This document shows, piece by piece, positions 8,842 through 17,492 of a DNA stretch of 64,000 nt; the stretch's first letter is position 1; every line of letters begins with the position of its first letter. Position numbers and translations under genes: made by a program. Origin of the DNA: Paraburkholderia sp. BCC1884 (GTDB taxonomy: Bacteria; Pseudomonadota; Gammaproteobacteria; Burkholderiales; Burkholderiaceae); NCBI RefSeq assembly GCF_900996225.1, contig NZ_CAAJGL010000145.1:283344-347343 (forward strand). The letters are read 5' to 3'. The notes under the pieces are model-generated. The model had not been told where the DNA came from and made no database searches. It saw only the letters and a program-made list of their open reading frames with translations.

Positions 8842-8926
8842 CTGTTGATGTCCACCCAAGAGTTAACTGACCCACCTGGCGTGCGGCGACAACCTGACAC
8901 TGGGATTGTCGCCGCATATTCGTGCC

Positions 8927-9829
8927 TTAACTCACGTTTGCCAGTGCTTCCAGCTGATACAGTTTGATGACCGCAGAGAAATCGAGCCGACCGTTTCCGT
9001 TCTGGCTCGACGTCTGATACAGCTTCTGCGCAGTCTCACCCATGAAGACAGGTTGCGAAACCGAGCGGGCCGCATCGGTTGCGAGACCCAGATCCTTCAG
9101 CATCAGATCGGTGCCAAAGCCGCCGGCGTATCCCTTCGATGCCGGAGCGGTGTCAATCACTCCCGGGTACGGGTTGTATGTATCGGAGCTCCAGCAACGT
9201 CCAGTGGACGTGTTCATGATTCCGCCCAGCGTTTTCGGATCGATGCCGAGAGCGACACCTAGTGCCATCGCTTCGGATACCCCCGCCATCGTGATACCGA
9301 GTACCAGGTTGTTGCAGATCTTGGCAACCTGGCCCGTTCCCACGTCGCCGCAATGAACGATGTTCTTGCCCATTGCTTCGAGAACCGGCCGCACCTTTGC
9401 TACGACGGCTGAATTTCCGCCGACCATGAACGTCAGCGTTCCCGCTGCCGCTCCACCTGTGCCGCCGGAAACCGGCGCATCGACGAAGGTATTGCCCCTG
9501 GCGTTCGCCAGCGACGCAAACTCTCTGACACTGGCCGGATCGATCGTGCTGGAGTCAATGATCGTCACGCCCGGTTGGATGCCTGCAAGGACGCCCTCGG
9601 GCCCCTCAAGCACGCTGCGCACATGTGCCGACGCAGGCAGCATCGTGATGACGCATTCGGCGTCGCTCACTGCGGCACGCGGCGACGAAGCGCTTTTCGC
9701 TCCCGCATCCGTCATCAGTTGCACCGCCCGCTGGCTGAGGTCATAGACCGTCACCGAGTGACCTGATTTGAGCAAATTGTGGGCCATCGGCGAGCCCATG
9801 TTACCCAGCCCGATAAACGCGATCTTCAT
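8927..9829 (-). CDS. mmsB: 3-hydroxyisobutyrate dehydrogenase
   Basis: A 300-residue enzyme that oxidises 3-hydroxyisobutyrate to methylmalonate semialdehyde with NAD+. The dinucleotide site is IAFIGLGNMGSPMA at the very N-terminus. The substrate site is FVDAPVSGGTGGAAAGTL (about residues 116-133) and the catalytic Lys lies in GQVAKICNNL. The C-terminal all-helical domain has FGTDLMLKDLGLA. Length and motifs are standard. It is the last gene of a minus-strand operon after the MHS transporter and mmsA, 27 bases downstream of mmsA. The start at 9829 has GGGGA 9 bases upstream. Relatives act on 3-hydroxypropionate or tartronate semialdehyde; the mmsA neighbour favours the mms assignment. Confidence 0.93.
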   Translation of the reverse strand: MKIAFIGLGNMGSPMAHNLLKSGHSVTVYDLSQRAVQLMTDAGAKSASSPRAAVSDAECVITMLPASAHVRSVLEGPEGVLAGIQPGVTIIDSSTIDPASVREFASLANARGNTFVDAPVSGGTGGAAAGTLTFMVGGNSAVVAKVRPVLEAMGKNIVHCGDVGTGQVAKICNNLVLGITMAGVSEAMALGVALGIDPKTLGGIMNTSTGRCWSSDTYNPYPGVIDTAPASKGYAGGFGTDLMLKDLGLATDAARSVSQPVFMGETAQKLYQTSSQNGNGRLDFSAVIKLYQLEALANVS

Positions 9830-9856
9830 GAAGTAGTCCCCCCGCGTAGACGTAAA

Positions 9857-11383
9857 TCAGCGCAGGCTGATGGTTGTGTTGACGCCGTCGTTTACTGTCG
9901 CATCATCGAACCAGCGTGCGGTGACCGTCTTGGTCTGCGTATAGAACTGCACGACCTGCTTCCCGTAGGGCCCCAGGTCGCCAAGCTTCGAACCGCGTGA
10001 GCCAGTGAAGCTGAAGTAGGGAACCGGAACCGGAATCGGAATGTTGATGCCAACCTGGCCGACGTCGATTTCGCTCTGGAACTTGCGCGCGGCAGCGCCG
10101 CTTTGCGTGAAGAGTCCAACACCGTTGCCGAACGGATTGCTGTTCACCAGTGCGATGGCCTCGTCGAGCGTGGCGACCTGCAGCACAACGAGTACCGGTC
10201 CGAAGATTTCTGTCGTGTAGATCGACATATCGGTGGTGACGTCGGTGAAAATCGTCGGGCCGATGAAGTTGCCTTTCTCATATCCCTTCACGACCACGTC
10301 GCGGCCATCGAGCGCAAGCGTCGCGCCCTCCTTCACACCTGCTTCGATCAGACCGAGCACGCGCTGCTTGGCCGCCCGGGAGACCACCGGTCCAATGTCC
10401 GTGTTGGGCTCGTTGCCAGCATTGACCGTGAGCGTCTTCGCCTTCTCCACGAGGTCCGGCAACCATTCAGAGGCCGAGCCGACAAGCACGACGACCGAGG
10501 TCGCCATGCAACGTTGCCCGGCCGCGCCGAAGCCCGCACCGGCCAGCGCGTTCAGCGTCTGTTCGCGATTGGCATCCGGCAATACCACTGCGTGATTCTT
10601 CGCGCCCATCATCGACTGCACACGTTTGCCGTGCTCGCTGCCCAGTTGATAGACATGGGTGCCGACAGCAGTCGATCCGACGAACGAGATCGCCTTGATG
10701 TGTTCATGCGTGCAGATCGCGTCCACTACTTCCTTGCCGCCGTGGACGACGTTCAGCACACCCTTCGGTACGCCTGCCTGCAGTGCCAGATCCACCAGCA
10801 TCATGGTCGACAGCGGGTCCTGTTCCGAAGGCTTCAGCACGAACGTGTTCCCGCAAACGATGGCCATCGGGAACATCCACAGCGGGATCATCGCCGGAAA
10901 ATTGAAAGGAGTAATGCCGGCGCACACGCCGATCGGCTGACGCAGCGTGTATGTATCCACGCTGCCGGCCACGTTCTCGGAAAACTCGCCTTGTTGGAGA
11001 GTGCCGATCGATGCCGCGTGTTCAACCACTTCGAGACCGCGAAACACATCGCCTTCAGCGTCGGCGACGGTCTTGCCCTGTTCCGCGCTCAGCGTCTTTG
11101 CGATGGTCGACATGTTCTCGCGAATCAACGCCTGGAGCTTCAGCATGATGCGCATGCGGGCACCGATCGGCGTGGTCTTCCACTTGGCAAACGCCGCGTG
11201 TGCAGCCTGTGTGGCGGCGTCGACTTCTGCAACAGTAGCGAAAGGTACGTGGGCCAACACTTCCTGAGTGGCAGGATTGATGACTTCGCGCCACTCGGTC
11301 GTTTGTGAATCGACATACTCGCCGTTGATCAGAAGCTTGACCTTTGCGATCGCGGCGTTGGACTCTTTGGTAACAGCATTCAT
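9857..11383 (-). CDS. mmsA: methylmalonate-semialdehyde dehydrogenase (CoA-acylating)
   Basis: A 508-residue aldehyde dehydrogenase that converts methylmalonate (or malonate) semialdehyde plus CoA and NAD+ to propionyl-CoA (or acetyl-CoA) and CO2. The catalytic Cys is in GQRCMATSVV; the N-terminal half has ITPFNFPAMIPLWMFP, which is diagnostic of MmsA. The C-terminal half has SFTGSRGSKLGDLGPYGKQ. The Glu general base of ordinary aldehyde dehydrogenases is not expected in this CoA-acylating clade. It lies between the MHS transporter (83 bases upstream) and mmsB, forming an import-and-oxidise unit for valine-derived or 3-hydroxy acids. Confidence 0.94.
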   Translation of the reverse strand: MNAVTKESNAAIAKVKLLINGEYVDSQTTEWREVINPATQEVLAHVPFATVAEVDAATQAAHAAFAKWKTTPIGARMRIMLKLQALIRENMSTIAKTLSAEQGKTVADAEGDVFRGLEVVEHAASIGTLQQGEFSENVAGSVDTYTLRQPIGVCAGITPFNFPAMIPLWMFPMAIVCGNTFVLKPSEQDPLSTMMLVDLALQAGVPKGVLNVVHGGKEVVDAICTHEHIKAISFVGSTAVGTHVYQLGSEHGKRVQSMMGAKNHAVVLPDANREQTLNALAGAGFGAAGQRCMATSVVVLVGSASEWLPDLVEKAKTLTVNAGNEPNTDIGPVVSRAAKQRVLGLIEAGVKEGATLALDGRDVVVKGYEKGNFIGPTIFTDVTTDMSIYTTEIFGPVLVVLQVATLDEAIALVNSNPFGNGVGLFTQSGAAARKFQSEIDVGQVGINIPIPVPVPYFSFTGSRGSKLGDLGPYGKQVVQFYTQTKTVTARWFDDATVNDGVNTTISLR

Positions 11384-11466
11384 GTTCTACTCTCTATGGC
11401 TGGGCAATAAAAATGAGTAAGGATCAGCATTTATTTGATCCGGCGACTGCAAAGGCGGGATAGACG

Positions 11467-12813
11467 TTATCGAGGTTGCGCCACGATTGCGGTTTCGACG
11501 GCGGCCTCTCCGGTTCGCATGAAGAATGTGCAGACCAGCGCAATCACGCCCAGGGCGAGCATGTAGCCCACTACGTAGCGAGGACTGCCTCCTGCAGTTG
11601 CCAGCAGGGCAGTGGCGATCATCGGAGCGATGCCGCCTCCGAGTACACCGGCAATCTGGACCGACACGGAAATGCCGCTATAGCGGACTTCGGCGGGAAA
11701 TTGCGACGCGAAGAGTTGCGACTCGGGTGCATAAAGGATCGGAAACACGACGCCGACGCCAAGAACCATTGCCCACCAGACGGTCACGGGATCGCGCGTC
11801 GCAAGCATGGCGAAGAACGGCGACGCGAACAGGCACATGACCAGCAGACCGATGATGAACAAACGCTTCTGGCCGATCTTGTCGCTGATATAGCCAGCAA
11901 GGGGCATTGTCACGAGCGACACCGCCGCGCCTGCGGTTATCGCATGAAGGATTTGCGCCTTCGGGATTTTCAGTTGATTGGCGGCGTAGGCGAGGGCGAA
12001 CGCGACGACCAGGTAGAACCATGTGTTCTCGGCGGTGCGGGCGCCAATAATGAGCAGCAGTGCGCGAGGGTGCGCGCGCATGACGGCAAGAACCGGGGCC
12101 TTTACTGATTCCCCTTCACGTTTCATGCGTTCGAAGTCGGGCGATTCAGGAACGCGCGTGCGGATCAACCAACCCACCACCAGCAATATGAAGCTCGCGA
12201 GGAATGGAAGTCGCCATCCCCATGAGAGTAAGTCTGCCTCAGGCAGCACGGCGACTGCGGACATGGCGAGTGTGGACAGGATCAGGCCGAAGCCGACGCC
12301 GGTCTGCGGCAGACTGCCAAAGAAGCCTTTCATACCCTCGGGCGCGTGTTCGACGGCCATCAGCACTGCGCCGCCCCATTCGCCGCCTACAGCCATGCCC
12401 TGCAGAAAGCGCATCGCCACCAGCGTGCCAGCAGCCCAATAACCAATGCTTTGATAGGAAGGAATCAGTCCAATGGCCATGCTTGGCAAGCCCATCATCA
12501 GCAGCGTCGCCATCAGCATCGACTTGCGACCGAGCCGGTCTCCGAAGTGGCCAAAGATGATGCCGCCCAGAGGACGCCCGATGAAACCCACACCGTATGT
12601 CGCGAAGGCGGCCAGTGTCCCGAGAACAGGGTCGAGCGTTGGGAAAAAAACCTTGTTGAAGAGCAGGGCGGCTGCCGTGCCATACAGGAAGAAGTCGTAC
12701 CACTCGATCGTGGTGCCCGCCATACTCGCCCAGCCTGCAAGTATGTAATCGCGAGCGGTTTTCGGTGGGGCTGTTCTGGCTGCTGCATTCGCGCCGATAT
12801 TGCGGGTGTCCAT
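11467..12813 (-). CDS. MHS-family MFS transporter
   Basis: A 448-residue, 12-helix major facilitator of the metabolite:H+ symporter subfamily. It opens GWASMAGTTIEWYDFFLYG, the signature of ProP/ShiA/KgtP relatives, and has the motif GHFGDRLGRK and RFLQGMAVGGEWGGAV. The frame stays open 80 codons further upstream, but the ATG at 12813 has GGAGA 5-9 bases before it and begins right before the family start, so I take that. It heads the mmsA-mmsB operon and faces a divergent LysR gene. The likely cargo is 3-hydroxyisobutyrate, 3-hydroxypropionate or a related acid; this is inference from context. Confidence 0.88.
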   Translation of the reverse strand: MDTRNIGANAAARTAPPKTARDYILAGWASMAGTTIEWYDFFLYGTAAALLFNKVFFPTLDPVLGTLAAFATYGVGFIGRPLGGIIFGHFGDRLGRKSMLMATLLMMGLPSMAIGLIPSYQSIGYWAAGTLVAMRFLQGMAVGGEWGGAVLMAVEHAPEGMKGFFGSLPQTGVGFGLILSTLAMSAVAVLPEADLLSWGWRLPFLASFILLVVGWLIRTRVPESPDFERMKREGESVKAPVLAVMRAHPRALLLIIGARTAENTWFYLVVAFALAYAANQLKIPKAQILHAITAGAAVSLVTMPLAGYISDKIGQKRLFIIGLLVMCLFASPFFAMLATRDPVTVWWAMVLGVGVVFPILYAPESQLFASQFPAEVRYSGISVSVQIAGVLGGGIAPMIATALLATAGGSPRYVVGYMLALGVIALVCTFFMRTGEAAVETAIVAQPR

Positions 12814-12909
12814 TCTGTCTCCGTCTTTGTGTCTGTCGCTGCAGATCTTCATGCCCGAGCTATGTTCCGTACGGGCGTGCGAACGAGTATAGTTCTTCGA
12901 ATATCCACG

Positions 12910-13887
12910 ATGAATGGACATAAAAGCCCAACCGTTATGCAAAAAAGCACAACACCGCAGGAGGCGATCAATTGGGACAATTTGCGGTACTTCCTTGCCG
13001 TCGCTCGAACGCAGTCGGCAAGCGCGGCGGCGAAGCGGCTTGAGGTAGATCACACTACGGTGGCACGCCGGATTCGCGAACTGGAGGCGTCGCTGGGTAC
13101 GGTGCTCTTTGAAAAGTCCAGGTCCGGCGGGTTCTCGTTAACTTCGGAAGGTCAGCGGTTGCTTTCGTACGCAGACTTGATGGAGACCACCATCCAGTCT
13201 GCCAGCGAGCAGTTCAACGGTGGAGCGAATACCCTTGCCGGCCACGTCCGGATCGGGTCGACCGAGGGTTTTGGCTCATTTTTTCTGGCGCCCCAACTCG
13301 CTCATTTTTCGACGCTGCATCCGGAGATTTCGATCGATCTGCTACCCGTCCCTCACTTTGTCAGTCTTTCGAAGCGGGAAGCGGATATCGCCATCCTGCT
13401 CGAACGGCCGGAACGGGGACAGTACGTACACACGAAGCTTTGCGATTATCAACTTCGGCTGTACGGCACCTCGGCGTATCTTGAGTCACACGAGCCTATG
13501 CGGAAGGTGGCCGATACACGCGGCCACACGTTTCTGAATTACGTCACGGATCTTGTATTCAGTCCGGAGTTGCTCTATCTGGATCGTGCAATCCCGAACG
13601 CGAAGGCGAGCTTCTGTACGACAAGTATCGTTGCGCAATATCACGCAGCGCTGGAGGGTACCGCCCTCGCCATTCTTCCCTGCTTCATGGCACAGACCGA
13701 CTCGCGTCTGCTCGCCGTTCTTCCAGATGAAATTTTCATCACCCGTCATTTCTGGCTGTGCTGCCGCGAAGATCTTCGCAAGTTGAAGCGTATTGCCGTG
13801 TTGTGGGATTACCTGCGAGAGGCGGCAGAACTTAATCGCCCGTTGTTGATGGGGGAGGGGAAGAAGATGATATTTTCCGGTGGCTAG
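12910..13887 (+). CDS. LysR family transcriptional regulator
   Basis: About 325 residues (316 if the ATG at 12937 is used; neither start has a clear ribosome site). The N-terminal helix-turn-helix is WDNLRYFLAVARTQSASAAA followed by DHTTVARRIRELEASLG; the HTT variant of the recognition helix marks a LysR subgroup often found beside metabolic operons. The effector domain is shorter than in CbbR-like members. It is divergent from the MHS-mmsA-mmsB operon across ~96 bases, the classic layout for a LysR activator sensing the operon's substrate. LysR activators of 3-hydroxypropionate/3-hydroxyisobutyrate genes (MmsR, HpdR) are known, so that role is plausible but unproven. Confidence 0.9.
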   Translation: MNGHKSPTVMQKSTTPQEAINWDNLRYFLAVARTQSASAAAKRLEVDHTTVARRIRELEASLGTVLFEKSRSGGFSLTSEGQRLLSYADLMETTIQSASEQFNGGANTLAGHVRIGSTEGFGSFFLAPQLAHFSTLHPEISIDLLPVPHFVSLSKREADIAILLERPERGQYVHTKLCDYQLRLYGTSAYLESHEPMRKVADTRGHTFLNYVTDLVFSPELLYLDRAIPNAKASFCTTSIVAQYHAALEGTALAILPCFMAQTDSRLLAVLPDEIFITRHFWLCCREDLRKLKRIAVLWDYLREAAELNRPLLMGEGKKMIFSGG

Positions 13888-13976
13888 GGATACATGTGGC
13901 AGGGGCGGATACGCAAAAACTTTAGGTGGGAAAACATCACAGCCAGGTCTTGCCAAGTATTTGCAGCGGCGTCTCG

Positions 13977-14420
13977 TTAGCCGCTGACTTTCAGCAGCCT
14001 GCCTGATATCGATCTGCACGTCAGGCGACTCTGACGCCAGACGCCGGGTACCCATTTAATACTGGGCTTCGTTTTTCCTGGAGACCTTCGAACCGATTTG
14101 CCGATCAGCGCATGCACCATTTGTGAGACCGCATCCGACGCAGGCAGTTGACTCGACTCGCCGCACACTTTCAGTTGTTTCGGGATCACGAGAGACTCGT
14201 GCGTTAGCAGATTGATCGCCATCTTGCTCAATGCTGGCCTCTGCGACGACCAAAGCATCGAGCGGACCGATAAAAAAAACAGATGCTCGATCTGGTTGTC
14301 TAAACGGGAAAATAGGCGTGGGGTCCGCGCGTCCTCGTCGTCCTCGAACTCTTGCCCATCGTCACGTAGACCAACTTCGGCACGCCATCGACGAAATATC
14401 GCTTCCATGCAGTAGTTCAT
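13977..14420 (-). CDS. hypothetical protein (doubtful)
   Basis: An open frame for 147 residues that I do not recognise. It is basic, with several Ser/Arg-rich stretches, no signal peptide and no membrane segment. The front (EVGLRDDGQEFEDDEDARTP) is acidic and the rest basic. Its ATG at 14420 has no good ribosome site, and the codon usage is less GC3-rich than in adjacent real genes. It may be a decayed gene or chance frame. Confidence 0.25.
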   Translation of the reverse strand: MNYCMEAIFRRWRAEVGLRDDGQEFEDDEDARTPRLFSRLDNQIEHLFFLSVRSMLWSSQRPALSKMAINLLTHESLVIPKQLKVCGESSQLPASDAVSQMVHALIGKSVRRSPGKTKPSIKWVPGVWRQSRLTCRSISGRLLKVSG

Positions 14421-14672
14421 GGATGACTGAGGTGCTGCGGACTCGACCGCCAGCGGACACCTGAAGGGGCGTTTACTTGACTTCGGGCTGAGAAAAGACC
14501 AGTTGGTTGCCCAAGGTGAATTGAGCAGGTGTTCGGCGGACTTAAGGTACGCGGACTTCGCGCTGCAACTCCCCGAAACCCAATACTGGCGCCGATAGCG
14601 GGTGCGGACTTATTTGTGTCTCGACAATAGGATGCCTTGCGAACCCACGCGTCAAGCCGGGAAGGGCCGCTG

Positions 14673-14694
14673 GCGGCCGTGAGGCAACGGCCGC
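14673..14694. terminator. hairpin, possible terminator
   Basis: Perfect 8-bp stem GCGGCCGT / ACGGCCGC with a 6-base loop, followed on the plus strand by TTAATT. The T-run is weak, so it may be a terminator or only a structural element between LysR-side sequence and the PH-domain gene. Confidence 0.4.
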
Positions 14695-14851
14695 TTAATT
14701 CCGCCGTCGCCCGGTCGGCACGGCTCGTAAGGGCTATACTGGTATGCGGCTGAGTCGGCGTGCGTGTCGATTCACTGGCGCTCAAACGGATCATGCAGCG
14801 CCGCCGCTTTCGACGGACCGATGGTCCGCGGGTTAAAAAAAGGCACGTGCG

Positions 14852-15373
14852 ATGGCCAATCAGTTTATTTTCAGCGGCTCTCCGTCGCAGGCTTGCAACC
14901 TTCCAGCGCTCCTGAAGGGGGGCGCGGTCATGGCAGTGATTGCCGCTATCCATGTCTGCGCGTCGAGCTCTTTCCCGTTTCAGTGGCATGTGCTGCTTGC
15001 ACAGGCCTGTGCGGTCTTGATCGGGGCCAGTTGGCCGTTCGTCAAGACGGCGTTCACTCGAATCGTCATCGACACCGCGCGGATTACCTGGACGCAAGGC
15101 ATTTTGCATCGCCGCACTTCGGTTCTCGAGATTTCCCGGATTCAGTCAGTCACGTCGATCCACCCATGGTGGCAGCGCGCGTTCGGCGTGGGCTCGATCA
15201 TACTGACCACCAACGATGCAACTCGTCCCGTGAGGCGTTTGCCGGGCATCAGGAACGCTGACCAGGTCTGCCGGAAGCTTGCCGAGGCCGTTGCCGTGTA
15301 CCAGGAACGGGTGACTCCTGCTACGACGTACGATCCGAATGCCGCCGGTTACTCGCAAGCGCGGAGTGTTTGA
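14852..15373 (+). CDS. membrane-anchored bacterial PH domain protein
   Basis: A 173-residue protein. Two hydrophobic segments (about residues 17-40 and 45-65) precede a bacterial PH (bPH2/DUF304-like) domain. The domain is recognisable by RIVIDTARITWTQGILHRRT, the helix EISRIQSVTSIHPWWQR and the strand GVGSIILTTND; this is the usual order in YdbS/YdbT-like proteins. Such proteins sit in the inner membrane with the PH domain in the cytoplasm; their role is not well defined. The C-terminus after residue 145 is a loosely conserved tail. It stands alone. The ATG has only a weak ribosome site (AAAGG). Confidence 0.75.
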   Translation: MANQFIFSGSPSQACNLPALLKGGAVMAVIAAIHVCASSSFPFQWHVLLAQACAVLIGASWPFVKTAFTRIVIDTARITWTQGILHRRTSVLEISRIQSVTSIHPWWQRAFGVGSIILTTNDATRPVRRLPGIRNADQVCRKLAEAVAVYQERVTPATTYDPNAAGYSQARSV

Positions 15374-15471
15374 ACGGGCGGTGCTGGTTCGCAAACGACG
15401 GGTCTTGCCGACCGTTATTTTCTCCAGAACGGCTGCTCAGGTGGACAGTCCGCAGAAGATACGTCTGGCGT

Positions 15472-15861
15472 TCAATTACCCTTTCGCAAAGCATTGTTTG
15501 CCTGCCACTTGAGGCGCGCGCAGTCGCTCCTGACACGCGCGGCGTACTCCTTCGGGTTCCCGGCTTGCATGGCGCGAAGTTGCGTCGTCTGGGCGACCTC
15601 ACTGTGCCATCCACGCTTCCACCACACATCGAAATCAGTGGACGCGCGTAACGTCGCCTTGAATTTCAGTCTGTAGTTCTCGATGCGCTCGGCCGATACT
15701 CCGCAAAACTCATGGGCGAAGTGTGCTCTCTGGCCCGCCGCCTTTGCGTTTGCGTTGTCGATGCCCTCGCGCGCGCCGGCTGGAGCCGTAAAAAAGGCGC
15801 AAAAAGCGAGCGTCGCAACCAACCTGCTTCGGCCGCGCGATGAATAGCCATGTCGCTCCAT
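15472..15861 (-). CDS. secreted hypothetical protein
   Basis: About 129 residues when started at the ATG at 15861, which has a strong AGGGGGA ribosome site. The frame is open further upstream but without signal. Residues 14-30 (LVATLAFCAFFTAPAGA) form a signal peptide with an AGA-type cleavage site, so the protein is probably periplasmic. The mature part has two Cys (HEFCGVS and RSDCARL) that could form a disulphide. I recognise no family; it stands alone between the PH-domain gene and the AraC gene. Confidence 0.6.
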   Translation of the reverse strand: MERHGYSSRGRSRLVATLAFCAFFTAPAGAREGIDNANAKAAGQRAHFAHEFCGVSAERIENYRLKFKATLRASTDFDVWWKRGWHSEVAQTTQLRAMQAGNPKEYAARVRSDCARLKWQANNALRKGN

Positions 15862-16347
15862 ATTCCCCCTTGGTACATCGACTTGTGGCCGCGCCCGTCG
15901 GTTAGCCATCGGACGGTCTGGCATCGGAACGCGATTGCGCGGTGCTAATGAGGTGTTGCGACAGATTCGGGCGGCGCTATTACGCCGACTATCGATGTCT
16001 GTCATTAACAGGAACGAGACAGACACAGTCAATGATGTGGTCCGGAAGAAGCGGTTTTCGCATCCGTATTTTTACGTGTGGCATTGCGAAGCCAGCCGGG
16101 TGTCCGACTTTCACTATGGACGATGAACGCGTCCGGACCAAGGTCGATTTTCTTGAACCGCACCTGGTGCGTCGCACAAATTTTGACCAATAACCCCTTA
16201 CGCATTAACCCTCATGCAAATAAGTATTAGTTTGCGGTCGCAATTTCAGTAGTGGATCGCACTCGAAAAGTTTAATTTTCGGTTATGGCTGCCGCATTGC
16301 AGACGACGCGAGCGGCCTTAAAACGAAGGGGACTTGGGAGGCGGTCG
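15862..16347. other. intergenic region upstream of the ribitol-operon regulator
   Basis: About 490 bases with no convincing gene. The part nearest the AraC gene (16190-16280) is AT-richer and should hold its promoter. A short dyad CGAAAA / TTTTCG with a 6-base spacer (16264-16281) lies there; it may be an operator. Confidence 0.45.
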
Positions 16348-17364
16348 ATGCACACGGTTTCAGGCGGCAAGGCGTGTCAATGCGCAACGTGTGGCGACTG
16401 CCGCGCGGCACGCACGGACGCGCGCCGCGCCAACCTCGCCGAGCCGGATCTCGAGCTGGTCGCCGTGCCGCGCGATGAATCGTGCAAGGTCTGGTCGCAC
16501 GGCTATCCCTATCGCACGGTGCGTTGGCACTTCCATCCCGAGTATGAAATCCAGCTCATCACGTCGACCACGGGTAAATACTTTGTGGGCGATCACATCG
16601 GCGATTTCGCGCCCGGCAATCTCGTGATGACCGGACCGAACCTGCCGCACAACTGGGTCAGCCATGTGCCGCAAGGCGGCCGTGTGGACGAGCGCTGTCT
16701 GATCGTGCAATTCGACGCCGACTTCGTGGTGCGTGCCATCAAGGCATTGCCCGAACTCAAGCGCGTGGAGTCGCTGCTCAATGCAGCGTGCTGGGGCGTG
16801 CTGTTCACGCCGGAAACGGGCGCAGCGGCTGAGCCGATCATGCGCGAGATGCTGAACGCGCATGGCCTGCGCCGCATCACCCTGTTCCTGGCTTTGCTCG
16901 ACCTGCTGGTGCAGAGCATGGGGCCGGTAAAGCTGGCCAGCGCCGCCTATCGTGCAGACCCCGCGCGCTACGCCGAGACACGTATCAATCACGTGCTGTC
17001 GTATATCGGCAGGAACCTTTCGCAAGAGCTGCGCGAATCGGAACTGGCCGAACTCGCGGGACAAAGCGCAAGCGCCTTCTCGCGATATTTTCGCCGACAT
17101 ACCGGTGTGCCTTTCGTGCAATACGTGAACCGTCTGCGTATCAATCTCGCGTGCCAGTTGCTGATGTCGGGCGAACTGACTATTACGGATATCTGCTATC
17201 AGGTCGGTTTCAGCAATCTGTCGAATTTCAATCGGCAGTTTCTGTCGCTGAAGAACATGTCGCCATCGCGATGGCGTGCGTATCAGCAACTCAATGCGGC
17301 GAGTGCGGACGAGTCGTCCGATGCCGGGCGAGTCACGAGTGCGCTTTGTCATTCAGGTGCATGA
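16348..17364 (+). CDS. AraC family transcriptional regulator of the ribitol operon
   Basis: About 338 residues. The N-terminal cupin-like sensor has WHFHPEYEIQLI and GDFAPGNLVMTGPNLPHNW (about residues 55-105). The C-terminal AraC DNA-binding domain covers about the last 110 residues, with two helix-turn-helix units (ELAGQSASAFSRYFRR and ITDICYQVGFSNLSNFNRQF). I use the ATG at 16348 because GGGAGG lies 6 bases before it; an upstream ATG at 16285 lacks a site. An odd N-terminal stretch (CQCATCGDCRAAR) holds four Cys within about ten residues and could bind metal. It lies directly upstream of, and on the same strand as, the sugar-alcohol ABC operon, so it is the likely activator. Confidence 0.9.
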   Translation: MHTVSGGKACQCATCGDCRAARTDARRANLAEPDLELVAVPRDESCKVWSHGYPYRTVRWHFHPEYEIQLITSTTGKYFVGDHIGDFAPGNLVMTGPNLPHNWVSHVPQGGRVDERCLIVQFDADFVVRAIKALPELKRVESLLNAACWGVLFTPETGAAAEPIMREMLNAHGLRRITLFLALLDLLVQSMGPVKLASAAYRADPARYAETRINHVLSYIGRNLSQELRESELAELAGQSASAFSRYFRRHTGVPFVQYVNRLRINLACQLLMSGELTITDICYQVGFSNLSNFNRQFLSLKNMSPSRWRAYQQLNAASADESSDAGRVTSALCHSGA

Positions 17365-17492
17365 CGAGAGCAACGACGAGAGCACTAAACGGGCTACCGC
17401 ACCCCGCACCGAAAACTTCAGGAAGAAGCTTCACCCGCGTCCCAACCACGGCACCACGTGCGCCGGAAATTTTCTAAAAACGGAGACATAAG

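Larger units (their letters stand above)
7780..8926. other. gene-poor decayed region
   Basis: About 1.15 kb without an intact gene. It contains the promoter area of the GntR regulator (7780-7900), a featureless stretch, the second copy of the dispersed repeat (8253-8384) and a decayed transketolase C-terminal sequence on the minus strand (8390-8841). Base composition near 7900-8030 is lower in GC than in the neighbouring operons, consistent with decay or past insertion. Confidence 0.6.
13888..14851. other. intergenic region with no recognised gene
   Basis: About 960 bases. One minus-strand frame (13977-14420) could encode 147 residues and is listed separately with low confidence. A hairpin lies at 14673-14694. 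No family features were found in any other frame. Confidence 0.5.

Noticed and set aside
12346..12909. Upstream extension of the LysR frame by 188 codons
   Set aside because: It covers the MHS transporter gene on the other strand and encodes no domain; LysR proteins begin at the helix-turn-helix, near 12910.
14417..15109. 230-residue minus-strand frame
   Set aside because: It overlaps the PH-domain gene in antisense, is Arg/Thr/Ser-rich and has no ribosome site.
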